Shown: one piece after another, positions 6,661-15,152 of the stretch
Numbering within the stretch: position 1 is the stretch's first letter
How the letters are laid out: the number at the start of each line of letters is the position of its first letter
From: UM-FILTER-40-17 sp032251335
Lineage (GTDB): Bacteria > Bacteroidota > Bacteroidia > Flavobacteriales > Flavobacteriaceae
NCBI GenBank assembly: GCA_032251335.1
Contig: JAVVDW010000013.1
Coordinates: 1 to 64,000 of the forward strand
Reading direction: 5' to 3'
DNA length: 64,000 bases
The notes under the pieces: model-generated
The model's input: the letters and a program-made list of their open reading frames with translations, nothing else
Database searches by the model: none
What the model was told of the DNA's origin: nothing
Made by a program: the position numbers and the translations under genes

Positions 6661-7578
6661 ATGCGCGTTTTAATCACCGGAGCCACAGGTCTGGTAGGTC
6701 GGGAAATTGTAGAAAAATGTTGGGAAAAAAATTGGGAGGTTTACTATCTGAGTACCGCCCAAGATAAACTTGTGACTACAGAGAACTACAAAGGTTTTTT
6801 TTGGGATCCTAACAGCGGATTTATCGATGCAGATTGCATAAAAGGCGTATCTGCTATCATTCATCTGGCAGGTGCATCAGTCTCTAAAAGATGGACGGAC
6901 AGCTACAAAGAAGAAATTCTACATAGTAGGCTAATCACCACTCAAATGTTGATACACTTACTAAAAAACCATCCGCAGCACCAAATCAAACATATCATTT
7001 CTGCATCAGCCATTGGGTTGTATCCGGACGATGCTTTTAAAACATATAGAGAAAATGATGACAATGCCAGTGACACTTCCTTTTTAGGTACGGTTGTAGA
7101 GCGATGGGAAACAGAAGTAGATCGATTCGCTCAGCTGGGCTTGTTGGTTTCCAAAATCCGAATCGGCATTGTATTGTCTGAAAACGGTGGTGCTTTGGCA
7201 CAAATGGCCAAACCTATTTCTATAGGATTGGGTGCCGTTCTAGGCAGTGGTAACCAATGGATGTCGTGGATTCATATTGAAGATTTGGCGGGTATTTTTA
7301 TCAAGCTGACCGAAGACCGTAAGGAAGGTGTCTATAACGGTGTGGCGCCAAATCCGGTGACTAACAAACAAATGACTTATGCCATAGCCAAATATTTGGA
7401 TAGAAAAATTTTCTTGCCGCCTGTACCCGGGTTTGTGCTCAAATTGATTTTAGGGGAAATGGCAAGTTTGGTACTTTCCAGTATTCGTGCCGATGCCAAA
7501 AAAATTATGCGTACAGGTTATCATTTTAAGTTTAATAATCTGGACGAAGCTTTGGAAAATCTTCTCAAAAAACAATAA
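6661..7578 (+). CDS. TIGR01777-family NAD(P)-binding epimerase/oxidoreductase
   Basis: A 305-residue extended-SDR protein. The N-terminus has the Rossmann motif ITGATGLVG (5-13). The next signatures are the Ile-Ile-His-Leu-Ala-Gly-Ala strand, the Ser-Ala-Ser-Ala-Ile-Gly-Leu-Tyr active-site segment, and the Gly-x-Gly-Asn-Gln-Trp-Met-Ser-Trp-Ile-His segment typical of the YfcH/SDR39U1 group, with a C-terminal DUF1731-like tail. The substrate of this family is not established. It converges with the DUF192 gene, leaving only 3 bp between the stops. Confidence 0.88.
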   Translation: MRVLITGATGLVGREIVEKCWEKNWEVYYLSTAQDKLVTTENYKGFFWDPNSGFIDADCIKGVSAIIHLAGASVSKRWTDSYKEEILHSRLITTQMLIHLLKNHPQHQIKHIISASAIGLYPDDAFKTYRENDDNASDTSFLGTVVERWETEVDRFAQLGLLVSKIRIGIVLSENGGALAQMAKPISIGLGAVLGSGNQWMSWIHIEDLAGIFIKLTEDRKEGVYNGVAPNPVTNKQMTYAIAKYLDRKIFLPPVPGFVLKLILGEMASLVLSSIRADAKKIMRTGYHFKFNNLDEALENLLKKQ

Positions 7579-7581
7579 AGA

Positions 7582-8064
7582 TTATTGCGGTTGCCAACTG
7601 AGTATATCGCCGGGCTGTAAACCCCAAGCATCGCTCATGCCGCCATTGACTTCTAACACATATTGAACGGGCTTCTCTGAAGGCAAACTCGCTTCATTCA
7701 TGGGCTGGGCATTTTTGTGAATGTTGACAATTCGATTTTGTGCATCTACAAAGATAATATCCAAAGGAATCAGCGTGTTTTTCATATAAAAAGAATGAAA
7801 ATCTTCGTTTTGGAAAACAAAAAGCATGGCTTGGTCCGGATCCATGGAAGGCCTGTACATCAGACCCGTTTGCACTTCAAATTCGTCATCGGCGATCTCT
7901 ATTCGCAAGGTTTGCAAGGTGTCTGACGTTTCTGCATCCAACAACCACAACACACCGTCTTGTCTGAATTGGGGCGTGACCGTTATGGACTTGTCTGTAG
8001 ATTTTTCTTTACAACCAATGAGTGTAATCATCGATAGACTCAAATATAAAAACGTCTTTTTCAT
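7582..8064 (-). CDS. DUF192 lipoprotein
   Basis: A 160-residue protein with a lipoprotein signal (Leu-Ile-Gly-Cys18) and a DUF192 domain over about residues 50-158. The domain hallmarks are Gly-Leu-Met-Tyr-Arg, the FYMKNTLIPLDIIF stretch and the final Gly-Leu-Gln-Pro-Gly-Asp. The family's function is unknown, though structures show a small beta fold that may bind a ligand. It starts 7 bp downstream of lgt, the enzyme that would lipidate it, and is probably in the same transcript. Confidence 0.85.
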   Translation of the reverse strand: MKKTFLYLSLSMITLIGCKEKSTDKSITVTPQFRQDGVLWLLDAETSDTLQTLRIEIADDEFEVQTGLMYRPSMDPDQAMLFVFQNEDFHSFYMKNTLIPLDIIFVDAQNRIVNIHKNAQPMNEASLPSEKPVQYVLEVNGGMSDAWGLQPGDILSWQPQ

Positions 8065-8071
8065 TATAATT

Positions 8072-8893
8072 CTAAATCGATTTGCGTGTTCTAAAGATCA
8101 AAAATATACCAATGATCACAAATGGAATACTCAACCATTGGCCAGTTGAAAATACACCAAGTACAGATTCAAAGCCTCCTTGGCTTTCTTTGACAAATTC
8201 CACTACAAATCGCACAGACCAAAGTAAGACTAAAAAGGCACCAAACAACATGCCGGGTTTGTTGCGCGCGTCTGTTTTCCAATAGAGGTAATACAATATG
8301 GCAAAGACGAAAATATAACCAAAAGCTTCGTAAAGTTGGGCGGGATGTCGCGGAAAATTCTCTCCTAAATTTTTAAAAACAACTCCAAGCGGATAGGCTT
8401 CATCAACCGGTTTTCCTATGATTTCAGAATTGAAAAAATTACCGAGTCGCACAAAAATAGCACCACTGGAAATGGGAATCACCACCCTGTCTAAAATCCA
8501 AAATAGGGGTTTTTGAATGACTTTTTTACTGTATAAATACATGGCTACAAAAATACCGATTGCTGCGCCGTGACTTGCCAAACCCCGAAAACCAACTAAG
8601 CGAATAGGATTAAATTCGATCGGCAGAATAATCCCAAGTGGATTGCGGATAAACTCTTCGGGTTCGTAGAACAAAAAATGTCCCAAACGTGCGCCAATAA
8701 GGGTCGCAATAACGGTATAGATAAATATTTTGTCGAGTTTTTCGAGGCTAAGACCTTCGCGCTCATAGATTTTTTTCATCAAAAACCAGCCAAGTGTAAA
8801 AGCGACGACAAACATTAAGCTGTAGAAACGCAGTGTAAAAGAACCAATTTCAAATCCGTCGCCGGGGCTCCAATAAATACTTTGAAAATGCAT
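8072..8893 (-). CDS. lgt: Prolipoprotein diacylglyceryl transferase
   Basis: A 273-residue, seven-helix inner-membrane enzyme that transfers diacylglycerol from phosphatidylglycerol to the lipobox cysteine of prolipoproteins. Family signatures seen are GARLGHFLFYEP, a His-Gly-Ala segment (SHGAAIG), RLGNFFNSEIIGKP (the Lgt signature with essential Arg and Asn) and HPAQLYEA. The length is normal. A -7 box at 8914-8921 suggests its own promoter although it follows yidD on the same strand. Confidence 0.95.
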   Translation of the reverse strand: MHFQSIYWSPGDGFEIGSFTLRFYSLMFVVAFTLGWFLMKKIYEREGLSLEKLDKIFIYTVIATLIGARLGHFLFYEPEEFIRNPLGIILPIEFNPIRLVGFRGLASHGAAIGIFVAMYLYSKKVIQKPLFWILDRVVIPISSGAIFVRLGNFFNSEIIGKPVDEAYPLGVVFKNLGENFPRHPAQLYEAFGYIFVFAILYYLYWKTDARNKPGMLFGAFLVLLWSVRFVVEFVKESQGGFESVLGVFSTGQWLSIPFVIIGIFLIFRTRKSI

Positions 8894-8913
8894 AGGTAGT
8901 TTGGGTTAAAGGT

Positions 8914-8921
8914 CAAAGATA
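8914..8921 (-). promoter_or_regulatory. Candidate -7 box of lgt
   Basis: On the minus strand this reads TATCTTTG, a perfect Bacteroidetes -7 element, 20 nt upstream of the lgt ATG. A clear -33 element at about 19 nt is not seen. Confidence 0.45.
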
Positions 8922-8944
8922 ATCACCCTGAGTGGAATCACCTT

Positions 8945-9196
8945 TCAATTTTCGGATTTTTTCTCGGGCACAGGATCATATCCGGATTTTCCCCAAGGAT
9001 GACAACTGCTGATGCGCTTGACAGCTAGGATAGTTCCATGCCACAAACCGTGTTTTTTCAGGGCTTCAACGGTGTAATGTGAACAAGTGGGCTGAAACCG
9101 ACAGGCAGAGGGTGTGTAGGGAGAAATCATCACTTGATAAATTCTTATCAGGAAAATAAAAGGTGCGATTAAGATTTTTTTGAGAAGTGTCATCAC
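8945..9196 (-). CDS. yidD: Membrane protein insertion efficiency factor YidD
   Basis: An 83-residue protein with one amphipathic or membrane-associated N-terminal helix and the YidD signature: Ser-Pro-Tyr-Thr-Pro-Ser-Ala-Cys-Arg-Phe-x-Pro-Thr-Cys-Ser-x-Tyr, followed by Cys-His-Pro-Trp-Gly and Gly-Tyr-Asp-Pro-Val-Pro. It assists YidC/SecYEG-dependent membrane protein insertion. It begins 5 bp after cysS, so they are probably co-transcribed. It is not next to rnpA-yidC as in many bacteria. Confidence 0.93.
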   Translation of the reverse strand: MMTLLKKILIAPFIFLIRIYQVMISPYTPSACRFQPTCSHYTVEALKKHGLWHGTILAVKRISSCHPWGKSGYDPVPEKKSEN

Positions 9197-9201
9197 CGAA
9201 A

Positions 9202-10680
9202 TTATTCCAAAACATATGCGGTACCATCCTTGCCGTCTTTCAGGATAATGCCGTTGTCTTTTAAAGCATCTCGTATTCTGTCCGAGGTAGCAAAGTCACG
9301 GTTGGTACGTGCTTCGTTGCGTATGGCAATCAACAATTCTACGGTTTTGGCCAGTTTGTTACCGGAATCTGTTTGCACCACGTTTTCTAGGCCAAGCACA
9401 TCGAACAAAAATGCGTGAAGGCTTTCTTTGAGAAGCTGTAAATCCTCGGCATTCAGGCTTTCGGTGCCATCAGCCAATCGGTGAATGTACTTGACGGCTT
9501 CAAACAACTGCGCAATCAGAATGGGGCTGTTGAAATCGTCGTTCATGGCGTCGTAGGATGCTTGTCGCCAAGCTGCAACATCCCAAGACGAAGTTTCTTT
9601 AGAATCAATTTTTGATAGCATTTGGCAGGCAGCCATCAAGCGCATAAAGCCTTTTTCGGCGGCTACCAACGCATCGTTTGAAAAATCGAGTACGCTGCGA
9701 TAGTGTGCCATCAGCATAAAGAAACGCACCACCGTTGGGTGGAAGCTTTTGCTGAGGATGGCATTGTTACCGCTAAATATTTCATGCGGCAAAATATTAT
9801 TACCGGTGGATTTTGCCATTTTTTTCCCATTAAGGGTCAACATATTGGCGTGCATCCAGTAATTGACAGGATTTTTACCGGTACTGGCTTCAGATTGGGC
9901 GATTTCACATTCGTGATGTGGAAACTTCAAATCCATCCCGCCACCATGTATATCGAATTGCTGACCCAAATACTTGGTGCTCATGGCCGTACATTCCAAA
10001 TGCCAACCCGGAAAGCCTAAGCTCCAAGGCGATGGCCATCGCATAATGTGCTTGGGTTCTGCTTTTTTCCACAGGGCAAAATCTTGTGGATTTTTCTTTT
10101 CGGACTGTCCGGTAAGTTCGCGTGAGTTCGCAATCATGTCTTCCAACTGGCGTCCGCTGAGTTTGCCGTAATCATGCGACTGGTTAAACTTTAACACATC
10201 AAAATAAATAGAGCCGTTGACTTCGTAAGCAAAACCCGCGTCTATTATTTTTTTTATAATTTCTATCTGCTCAATAATATGCCCGGTAGCCGTAGGCTCG
10301 ATACTTGGGGGAAGGTTATTGAACTTGGCCAGGGTTTCGTGAAAATCTACCGTGTAGCGCTGTACAATTTCCATGGGCTCGAGAGATTCGAGTCGCGCTT
10401 TTTTGGCAATGCGATCTTCACCTTCGTCGGCATCGTTTTCAAGATGTCCGGCATCGGTGATGTTGCGCACATAGCGAACCTTGTAACCTAAGTGCTTTAA
10501 ATACCTGAAAACCAAATCGAATGACACAAAGGTGCGACAGTTTCCCAAATGCACGTTGCTGTAAACCGTTGGGCCGCAAACATACATACCTACCCGATCT
10601 TGGTGAATGGGCTTGAACAATTCCTTTTCGCCACTAAGCGAATTGTAAATGTAAAGAGATTGGGATGCGGTTTGGGTCAT
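9202..10680 (-). CDS. cysS: Cysteinyl-tRNA synthetase
   Basis: A 492-residue class I aminoacyl-tRNA synthetase that charges tRNA-Cys. Visible are the N-terminal MYVCGPTVY with zinc ligand Cys35, the HIGH-type motif HLGN (44-47), further zinc ligands in WHLECTAM and HHECE, and the KMSKS loop written KMAKSTGN. The C-terminal third is the helical anticodon-binding DALR-like region. The Ala in KMAKS occurs in functional homologues and is not evidence of damage. It lies 30 bp after folE. Confidence 0.96.
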   Translation of the reverse strand: MTQTASQSLYIYNSLSGEKELFKPIHQDRVGMYVCGPTVYSNVHLGNCRTFVSFDLVFRYLKHLGYKVRYVRNITDAGHLENDADEGEDRIAKKARLESLEPMEIVQRYTVDFHETLAKFNNLPPSIEPTATGHIIEQIEIIKKIIDAGFAYEVNGSIYFDVLKFNQSHDYGKLSGRQLEDMIANSRELTGQSEKKNPQDFALWKKAEPKHIMRWPSPWSLGFPGWHLECTAMSTKYLGQQFDIHGGGMDLKFPHHECEIAQSEASTGKNPVNYWMHANMLTLNGKKMAKSTGNNILPHEIFSGNNAILSKSFHPTVVRFFMLMAHYRSVLDFSNDALVAAEKGFMRLMAACQMLSKIDSKETSSWDVAAWRQASYDAMNDDFNSPILIAQLFEAVKYIHRLADGTESLNAEDLQLLKESLHAFLFDVLGLENVVQTDSGNKLAKTVELLIAIRNEARTNRDFATSDRIRDALKDNGIILKDGKDGTAYVLE

Positions 10681-10710
10681 TGGTATAAAAGCGTGAGCGG
10701 TATTTGAAAT

Positions 10711-11376
10711 TTATATTTTTGAATCGAGCGATATATAATTCAAAAACTCTTTGCGGGCTTGTTCTTCTTTGAACTTGCCACCGTACTCTGCGGTTACTGT
10801 GCTGCTTTCAATATCGCGGATACCTCTGGAGTTCACACAGAGGTGTTTGGCGTCTATGACACATGCTACATCTTTTGTGCCTAATGCTTTTTGCAATTCC
10901 TGAACAATTTGCATAGTCAGGCGCTCTTGTACCTGAGGTCGTTTGGCAAAATAATCGACGATGCGATTCATTTTAGACAAACCTACTACGCGTCCGGAAG
11001 AAATGTAAGCCACATGCGCTTTGCCAACTATGGGCAGCAAATGGTGTTCGCAAGTAGAATAAACTGTGATGTTTTTTTCCACCAACATTTCGCCATATTT
11101 GTAGCTGTTTTCAAAGGTTGAAGTGCTTGGCTTTTTATCGGGGTTCAGGCCTGAAAAGATTTCATTTACAAACATTTTGGCGACACGGTTGGGTGTGCCG
11201 CGAAGGCTGTCATCGTTCAAATCCATACCCAAAGTGGTGAGGATTCTGGTAACATCTTCTTTTATTAATTCGATTTTTTCTTTGTCTGAAAGTTCGAAAG
11301 CATCTTTTCTTAACGGCGTCTCAGCAGAAGTGGCGATGTGATTTTCGCCGATTTCATCTAAGGATTCAATTTTCAT
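10711..11376 (-). CDS. folE: GTP cyclohydrolase I
   Basis: A 221-residue enzyme converting GTP to 7,8-dihydroneopterin triphosphate, the first step of folate (and pterin or queuosine) biosynthesis. Zinc ligands Cys109, His112 and Cys180 are present in STCEHHLLP and KHLCVNSRG, as is the GLSKMNRIV segment. The length is typical, with a Lys/Glu-rich N-terminal extension. It heads a minus-strand group with cysS and yidD, and a -7 box lies about 65 nt upstream. Confidence 0.95.
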   Translation of the reverse strand: MKIESLDEIGENHIATSAETPLRKDAFELSDKEKIELIKEDVTRILTTLGMDLNDDSLRGTPNRVAKMFVNEIFSGLNPDKKPSTSTFENSYKYGEMLVEKNITVYSTCEHHLLPIVGKAHVAYISSGRVVGLSKMNRIVDYFAKRPQVQERLTMQIVQELQKALGTKDVACVIDAKHLCVNSRGIRDIESSTVTAEYGGKFKEEQARKEFLNYISLDSKI

Positions 11377-11440
11377 ACATTTTGTTTCTTTTGGTGCATA
11401 GCCTATGGGGAATATGCACCCTTGTTAAGCAATTTTCTGG

Positions 11441-11448
11441 CAAAGATA
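11441..11448 (-). promoter_or_regulatory. Candidate -7 box of folE
   Basis: The minus strand reads TATCTTTG. The -33 region, TTTCG 22 nt further upstream, is a weak match. This implies a leader of about 55-60 nt for folE. Confidence 0.4.
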
Positions 11449-11526
11449 CGTATTTATGTGTTAAATAAATCGAAATTTGCTAAGCTCAAAATTGGCGAGC
11501 GGATGCGCTTTTTTTGGGTTATTTTC

Positions 11527-11534
11527 TATATTTG
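11527..11534 (+). promoter_or_regulatory. Candidate -7 box of the DUF3667 gene
   Basis: TATATTTG lies 22 nt before the TTG start at 11557. Its position supports that start over any downstream ATG. No convincing -33 element was found. Confidence 0.4.
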
Positions 11535-11556
11535 AATTTACCTTAATAAATACCTT

Positions 11557-12600
11557 TTGAAAAAACCAAAACCCATCTACAAATCTGACGCATGCGCCTG
11601 CTGTGGTCATCCACTGTCAGACACAGATAATTTTTGTCCGTATTGCGGTCAAAAAAACGATTTGAAACGCCTGGCTCTGAATGATTTTATTGCTGATTTT
11701 GTTGCAAATCTGTATTCAATAGAATCCAAAATTCCCTACACCATCAGGTCACTTTTTACAAAACCGGGTAGGGCGGCTAAAGAATTTACAGCGGGAAAAA
11801 AGGCATTTTATGCCAATCCGTTTAGGTTTTATTTAAGTGTGACTTTAATCTATTTTCTTTTGTCGGGATTGTTTGACAAATTCAATACCTTCCAAGATAC
11901 TGCAAACGATACAAACCCGAAGGGACTTGCCAACAAAGAAATAAAGGCTCCGGAGAATGTCGCATTTTCTGTGAATGTAGATACGGCAAAAATACCTGAA
12001 ACCAAAAAATATACCGAAGAAGAACTGTCTCAATTCGGGTTGTTTATGTCTGCGATTCACCGACTAGAAATGTACCAAAATTTTATTGATAAACCCTCCA
12101 ACGATTTGCTATCAGATGCACAAGGACTTGACAGTTTGGGACATGCAAACAACAGAAGTAATTTATTTTTATACGACCGCGCCAGAAAAATCAACGGCAT
12201 GAAAGAGAAGGACAGTCGATACGCATTTCTAGACTATCTGAAAAGCAATATGCCACTCATTCTCTTTCTAACGCTGCCCTTTTTTGGGCTTGCATTTTGG
12301 TTGTTATACTACAGAAAGAAAAAAACTTTTGCCGAACATTTGGTTTTTGTGTTTTACACAGCTTCTTATTTTTCAATTTGGCTTTTAATTTTGCTATTAA
12401 TCAAGGAATTTACCGGTATAGATTTGAACTGGCTGCTGGGTCTTATTTTTCCCGTTTATCTATTTTTAAGCCTTAGAAAATTCTATGAGCAAAAATTCTT
12501 CATCACAATTACCAAGATGATTTTGCTCTTGATTTTACTGTCTATTCAGGCCGGAATATCTACGCTATTTGTCCTTTTTATTGCTTTTGTAACGTATTGA
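11557..12600 (+). CDS. DUF3667-like zinc-ribbon membrane protein
   Basis: A 347-residue protein that starts at TTG (no ATG precedes the zinc ribbon). Cys-Ala-Cys-Cys-Gly-His and Cys-Pro-Tyr-Cys-Gly-Gln (residues 12-32) form a zinc ribbon. Pro-Gly-x-Ala-x-Glu-Phe ... Gly-Lys-Lys ... Tyr-x-Asn-Pro-Phe-Arg-Phe-Tyr follows, as in DUF3667 proteins. About five membrane helices are seen: one near 88-107, the rest after residue 225. A soluble, Thr/Lys/Glu-rich region separates the first helix from the others. The function of the family is unknown. Confidence 0.75.
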   Translation: MKKPKPIYKSDACACCGHPLSDTDNFCPYCGQKNDLKRLALNDFIADFVANLYSIESKIPYTIRSLFTKPGRAAKEFTAGKKAFYANPFRFYLSVTLIYFLLSGLFDKFNTFQDTANDTNPKGLANKEIKAPENVAFSVNVDTAKIPETKKYTEEELSQFGLFMSAIHRLEMYQNFIDKPSNDLLSDAQGLDSLGHANNRSNLFLYDRARKINGMKEKDSRYAFLDYLKSNMPLILFLTLPFFGLAFWLLYYRKKKTFAEHLVFVFYTASYFSIWLLILLLIKEFTGIDLNWLLGLIFPVYLFLSLRKFYEQKFFITITKMILLLILLSIQAGISTLFVLFIAFVTY

Positions 12601-12684
12601 AAGCTTGACTTAATATTATAAACAATTGTATCACAATCTTTTATATTTTTACGTAAATTTTATTTAAATTTAGTATAAATAAAT

Positions 12685-12715
12685 TTTGAAGTTTTCACAG
12701 ACTGCTTTATCTTTG
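12685..12715 (+). promoter_or_regulatory. Promoter of the FecA-like TonB receptor
   Basis: TTTG at 12685-12688, a 19-nt spacer, then TATCTTTG at 12708-12715: a full match to the Bacteroidetes -33/-7 promoter, 29 nt before the ATG. Confidence 0.75.
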
Positions 12716-12744
12716 CCTTATTATTATTCAATCTAAATAAGCAC

Positions 12745-14976
12745 ATGAGAACTTTAACCACTTTTATCTTATCGCTTAGCTGTGTTATACACGTTTTAAG
12801 TCAACAAACAGATACCATTCAAAAGCAGGACTCCATTCGCAAACTTAAGGAAGTTGTCGTATTTTCGCAGGCCATGCTCGGCAGTAAATTTGCTGCCAAA
12901 AACAGAACCGGTAGCGCCTATTTTATAGATCAGACTGAAATCAAAAAATTTGGTTATACAGACATCAATCGGGTATTGAGAAACGTACCCGGGGTCAACC
13001 TCTACGAAGAGGACGGATTTGGTTTGCGCCCCAATATCAGTCTGAGAGGTACATCTGCAGAGCGCAGTGCCAAAATAACCGTTATGGAAGACGGCGTGCT
13101 CATAGCACCGGCACCCTACTCGGCCCCCGCAGCTTACTATTTCCCTAATGTAGGCAGGATGAACAGCACCGAAATTCTTAAAGGCAGTAGCCAAATACAG
13201 TATGGCCCATACACTACCGGTGGTGCCATCAACCTAATTTCCTCACCTATTACCAAGGAATTCTCAGGATACTTAGATGCCAGTGCGGGTAATTTCCATA
13301 CCAATAAAGTGCATGCGCGCGTAAGCGGTACTGAGGGGCAATTTGGGTACATGACAGAATTTTTAAATCAAAATTCGGATGGTTTCAAAGACATCGATAA
13401 CAGTGATGACCACACCGGTTTTGATAAGAATGATTACGTAGCAAAACTGAGCTACAGCTCGAGGGCAGACGCGAAAATTTATCAAAACCTCTTATTTAAA
13501 ATTCAATATTCGGATGAAACCTCAAACGAAACTTATTTGGGGTTAACCGAGGAAGATTTTGAAAGCAATCCATTCAGAAGATATGTAGGTTCCCAAGAAG
13601 ACGTGATGGAAACAGAACATCAACAATATGCTTTAACACACTACATAGAACCTCTTAAAAATTTTAATATCACAACTTCTGCTTATATCAATGTTTTTGA
13701 ACGTAACTGGTTCAAACTCGATTATGTGTTGGAGGATGGAAATAAAATTGGTATTGCTAATTTACTCGACAATCCGAATGATTTTCCGGAGCTTATGGCC
13801 ATTGTAAAAGGCGAACAAGATTCCGATGACGATGTATTGGCTGTAAAAGCCAATAACAGACGCTACAAGGCAAGAGGTATCCAAACCAACTTCAACTATT
13901 TTTGGAATGATTGGGCCACACACCAGTTTGAAGTAGGCGCACGTTATCACTACGACGAAGAAGATCGTTTCCAATGGGTTGATGCCTTTAAAGTGGAAGA
14001 TGGCCGCATGCAGCTGACTCAGGCAGGAACACCCGGTACCGACGCCAATCGCGTTAGTGCAGCTACAGCCTTTTCGGCTTTTATACAATACAAATTAACC
14101 TATGACAAACTGACCATAACACCCGGTATTCGATACGAAAACATCTCCTTGGAACGTGAAGACTATGGCAAAAATGACACTTCAAGAACCGGAGAAAATC
14201 TATCCAGGAGGGTTAACAATATAGACCAATGGATACCCGGTATTGGTGTCAGCTACAAATTCAACGAATCTTTTTCTGCATTTGGCGGGGTTCACAGAGG
14301 CTTTTCTCCACCCACCAACACACCCGGACAAGATCCTGAAAAGAGTATAAACTACGAACTTGGCACTCGCTTTTCCTGGAAGGGCTTGACTGGAGAAGTT
14401 GTTGGTTTTTTTAACGATTATAGCAACCTTTTGGGTAGTGATTTGGCTGCTTCGGGTGGCACAGGCTCTCTAGACCAGTTCAACGCCGGCGAAGTAGAAG
14501 TTAAAGGTATAGAATTGTTGCTAAACTACAATTTGCTTCACTATGCCAAGTCTAAATACAGCATCCCGCTCGGATTCAGTTTTACTTATAACGATGCCGA
14601 GTTTAAAGGTAGTTTTGACAGCGCAGAAGACATCTTCGGCGTGGTCAACGATGGCGATGAAGTACCCTATATAACGCCATCCCAATTTAACGCCTCCATC
14701 GGATTGGAACACGAAAAATTCAACATCAGCCTGAGTGCCAAATATTCCGACACCTTTAGAACATTTGCAGGAAGCGGAACTATACCCGCAAACCAAAGAG
14801 TGAGCGGGCACACTATCGTTGATTTTGCTTCAGCCTATCACCTCAACAAAAACATCTCTTTGAGAGCAAACATCATCAATTTGCTCGACGAAGAATTTGT
14901 TGTGGCCAGAAGACCTGCCGGCTTAAGACCCGGTCATCCCTTCGGCATGTCTTTGGGGATAGTAGCCCGATTTTAA
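12745..14976 (+). CDS. FecA-like TonB-dependent outer-membrane receptor
   Basis: A 743-residue protein: signal peptide (1-19, ending Leu-Ser-Gln), a short linker with a TonB-box-like Lys-Glu-Val-Val-Val segment (about 34-38), a plug domain (about 50-170), then a 22-strand-type barrel ending in Val-Ala-Arg-Phe. The plug text resembles ferric-citrate receptors, with Arg-Gly-Thr-Ser-Ala-Glu-Arg-Ser-Ala-Lys, Asp-Gly-Val-Leu-Ile-Ala-Pro-Ala-Pro-Tyr, and Gln-Tyr-Gly-Pro-Tyr-Thr-Thr-Gly-Gly. Uptake of an iron chelate is the likely role, but the ligand is not certain. It has a strong promoter and terminator of its own. No Fur box was identified by eye. Confidence 0.88.
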   Translation: MRTLTTFILSLSCVIHVLSQQTDTIQKQDSIRKLKEVVVFSQAMLGSKFAAKNRTGSAYFIDQTEIKKFGYTDINRVLRNVPGVNLYEEDGFGLRPNISLRGTSAERSAKITVMEDGVLIAPAPYSAPAAYYFPNVGRMNSTEILKGSSQIQYGPYTTGGAINLISSPITKEFSGYLDASAGNFHTNKVHARVSGTEGQFGYMTEFLNQNSDGFKDIDNSDDHTGFDKNDYVAKLSYSSRADAKIYQNLLFKIQYSDETSNETYLGLTEEDFESNPFRRYVGSQEDVMETEHQQYALTHYIEPLKNFNITTSAYINVFERNWFKLDYVLEDGNKIGIANLLDNPNDFPELMAIVKGEQDSDDDVLAVKANNRRYKARGIQTNFNYFWNDWATHQFEVGARYHYDEEDRFQWVDAFKVEDGRMQLTQAGTPGTDANRVSAATAFSAFIQYKLTYDKLTITPGIRYENISLEREDYGKNDTSRTGENLSRRVNNIDQWIPGIGVSYKFNESFSAFGGVHRGFSPPTNTPGQDPEKSINYELGTRFSWKGLTGEVVGFFNDYSNLLGSDLAASGGTGSLDQFNAGEVEVKGIELLLNYNLLHYAKSKYSIPLGFSFTYNDAEFKGSFDSAEDIFGVVNDGDEVPYITPSQFNASIGLEHEKFNISLSAKYSDTFRTFAGSGTIPANQRVSGHTIVDFASAYHLNKNISLRANIINLLDEEFVVARRPAGLRPGHPFGMSLGIVARF

Positions 14977-15012
14977 AAACACTGTTTGATTTTTATGTAA
15001 TTTGCTTTGTTT

Positions 15013-15043
15013 AAAAAACCATCTCTCCAAGGGATGGTTTTTT
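15013..15043 (+). terminator. Intrinsic terminator after the TonB receptor gene
   Basis: The perfect stem AAAAAACCATC (15013-15023) / GATGGTTTTTT (15033-15043) with a 9-nt loop is followed by a further T. It can act on both strands and so may also stop transcripts coming from the helicase gene on the minus strand. Confidence 0.8.
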
Positions 15044-15152
15044 TGCTTACAAACTTCCATTTGTAAAGTAAGGTCTTTGTACTAATCAATGAAATTTAAA
15101 AGTTGACATAATAGTATGTAGTGGTTATTTGAAATTATGATGCTTACATTTC

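Noticed and set aside
9202..10680. KMAKS instead of KMSKS in CysS as a sign of a defective enzyme
   Set aside because: All zinc ligands and the HLGN motif are intact, and Ala/Ser variation at this position is seen in functional synthetases.
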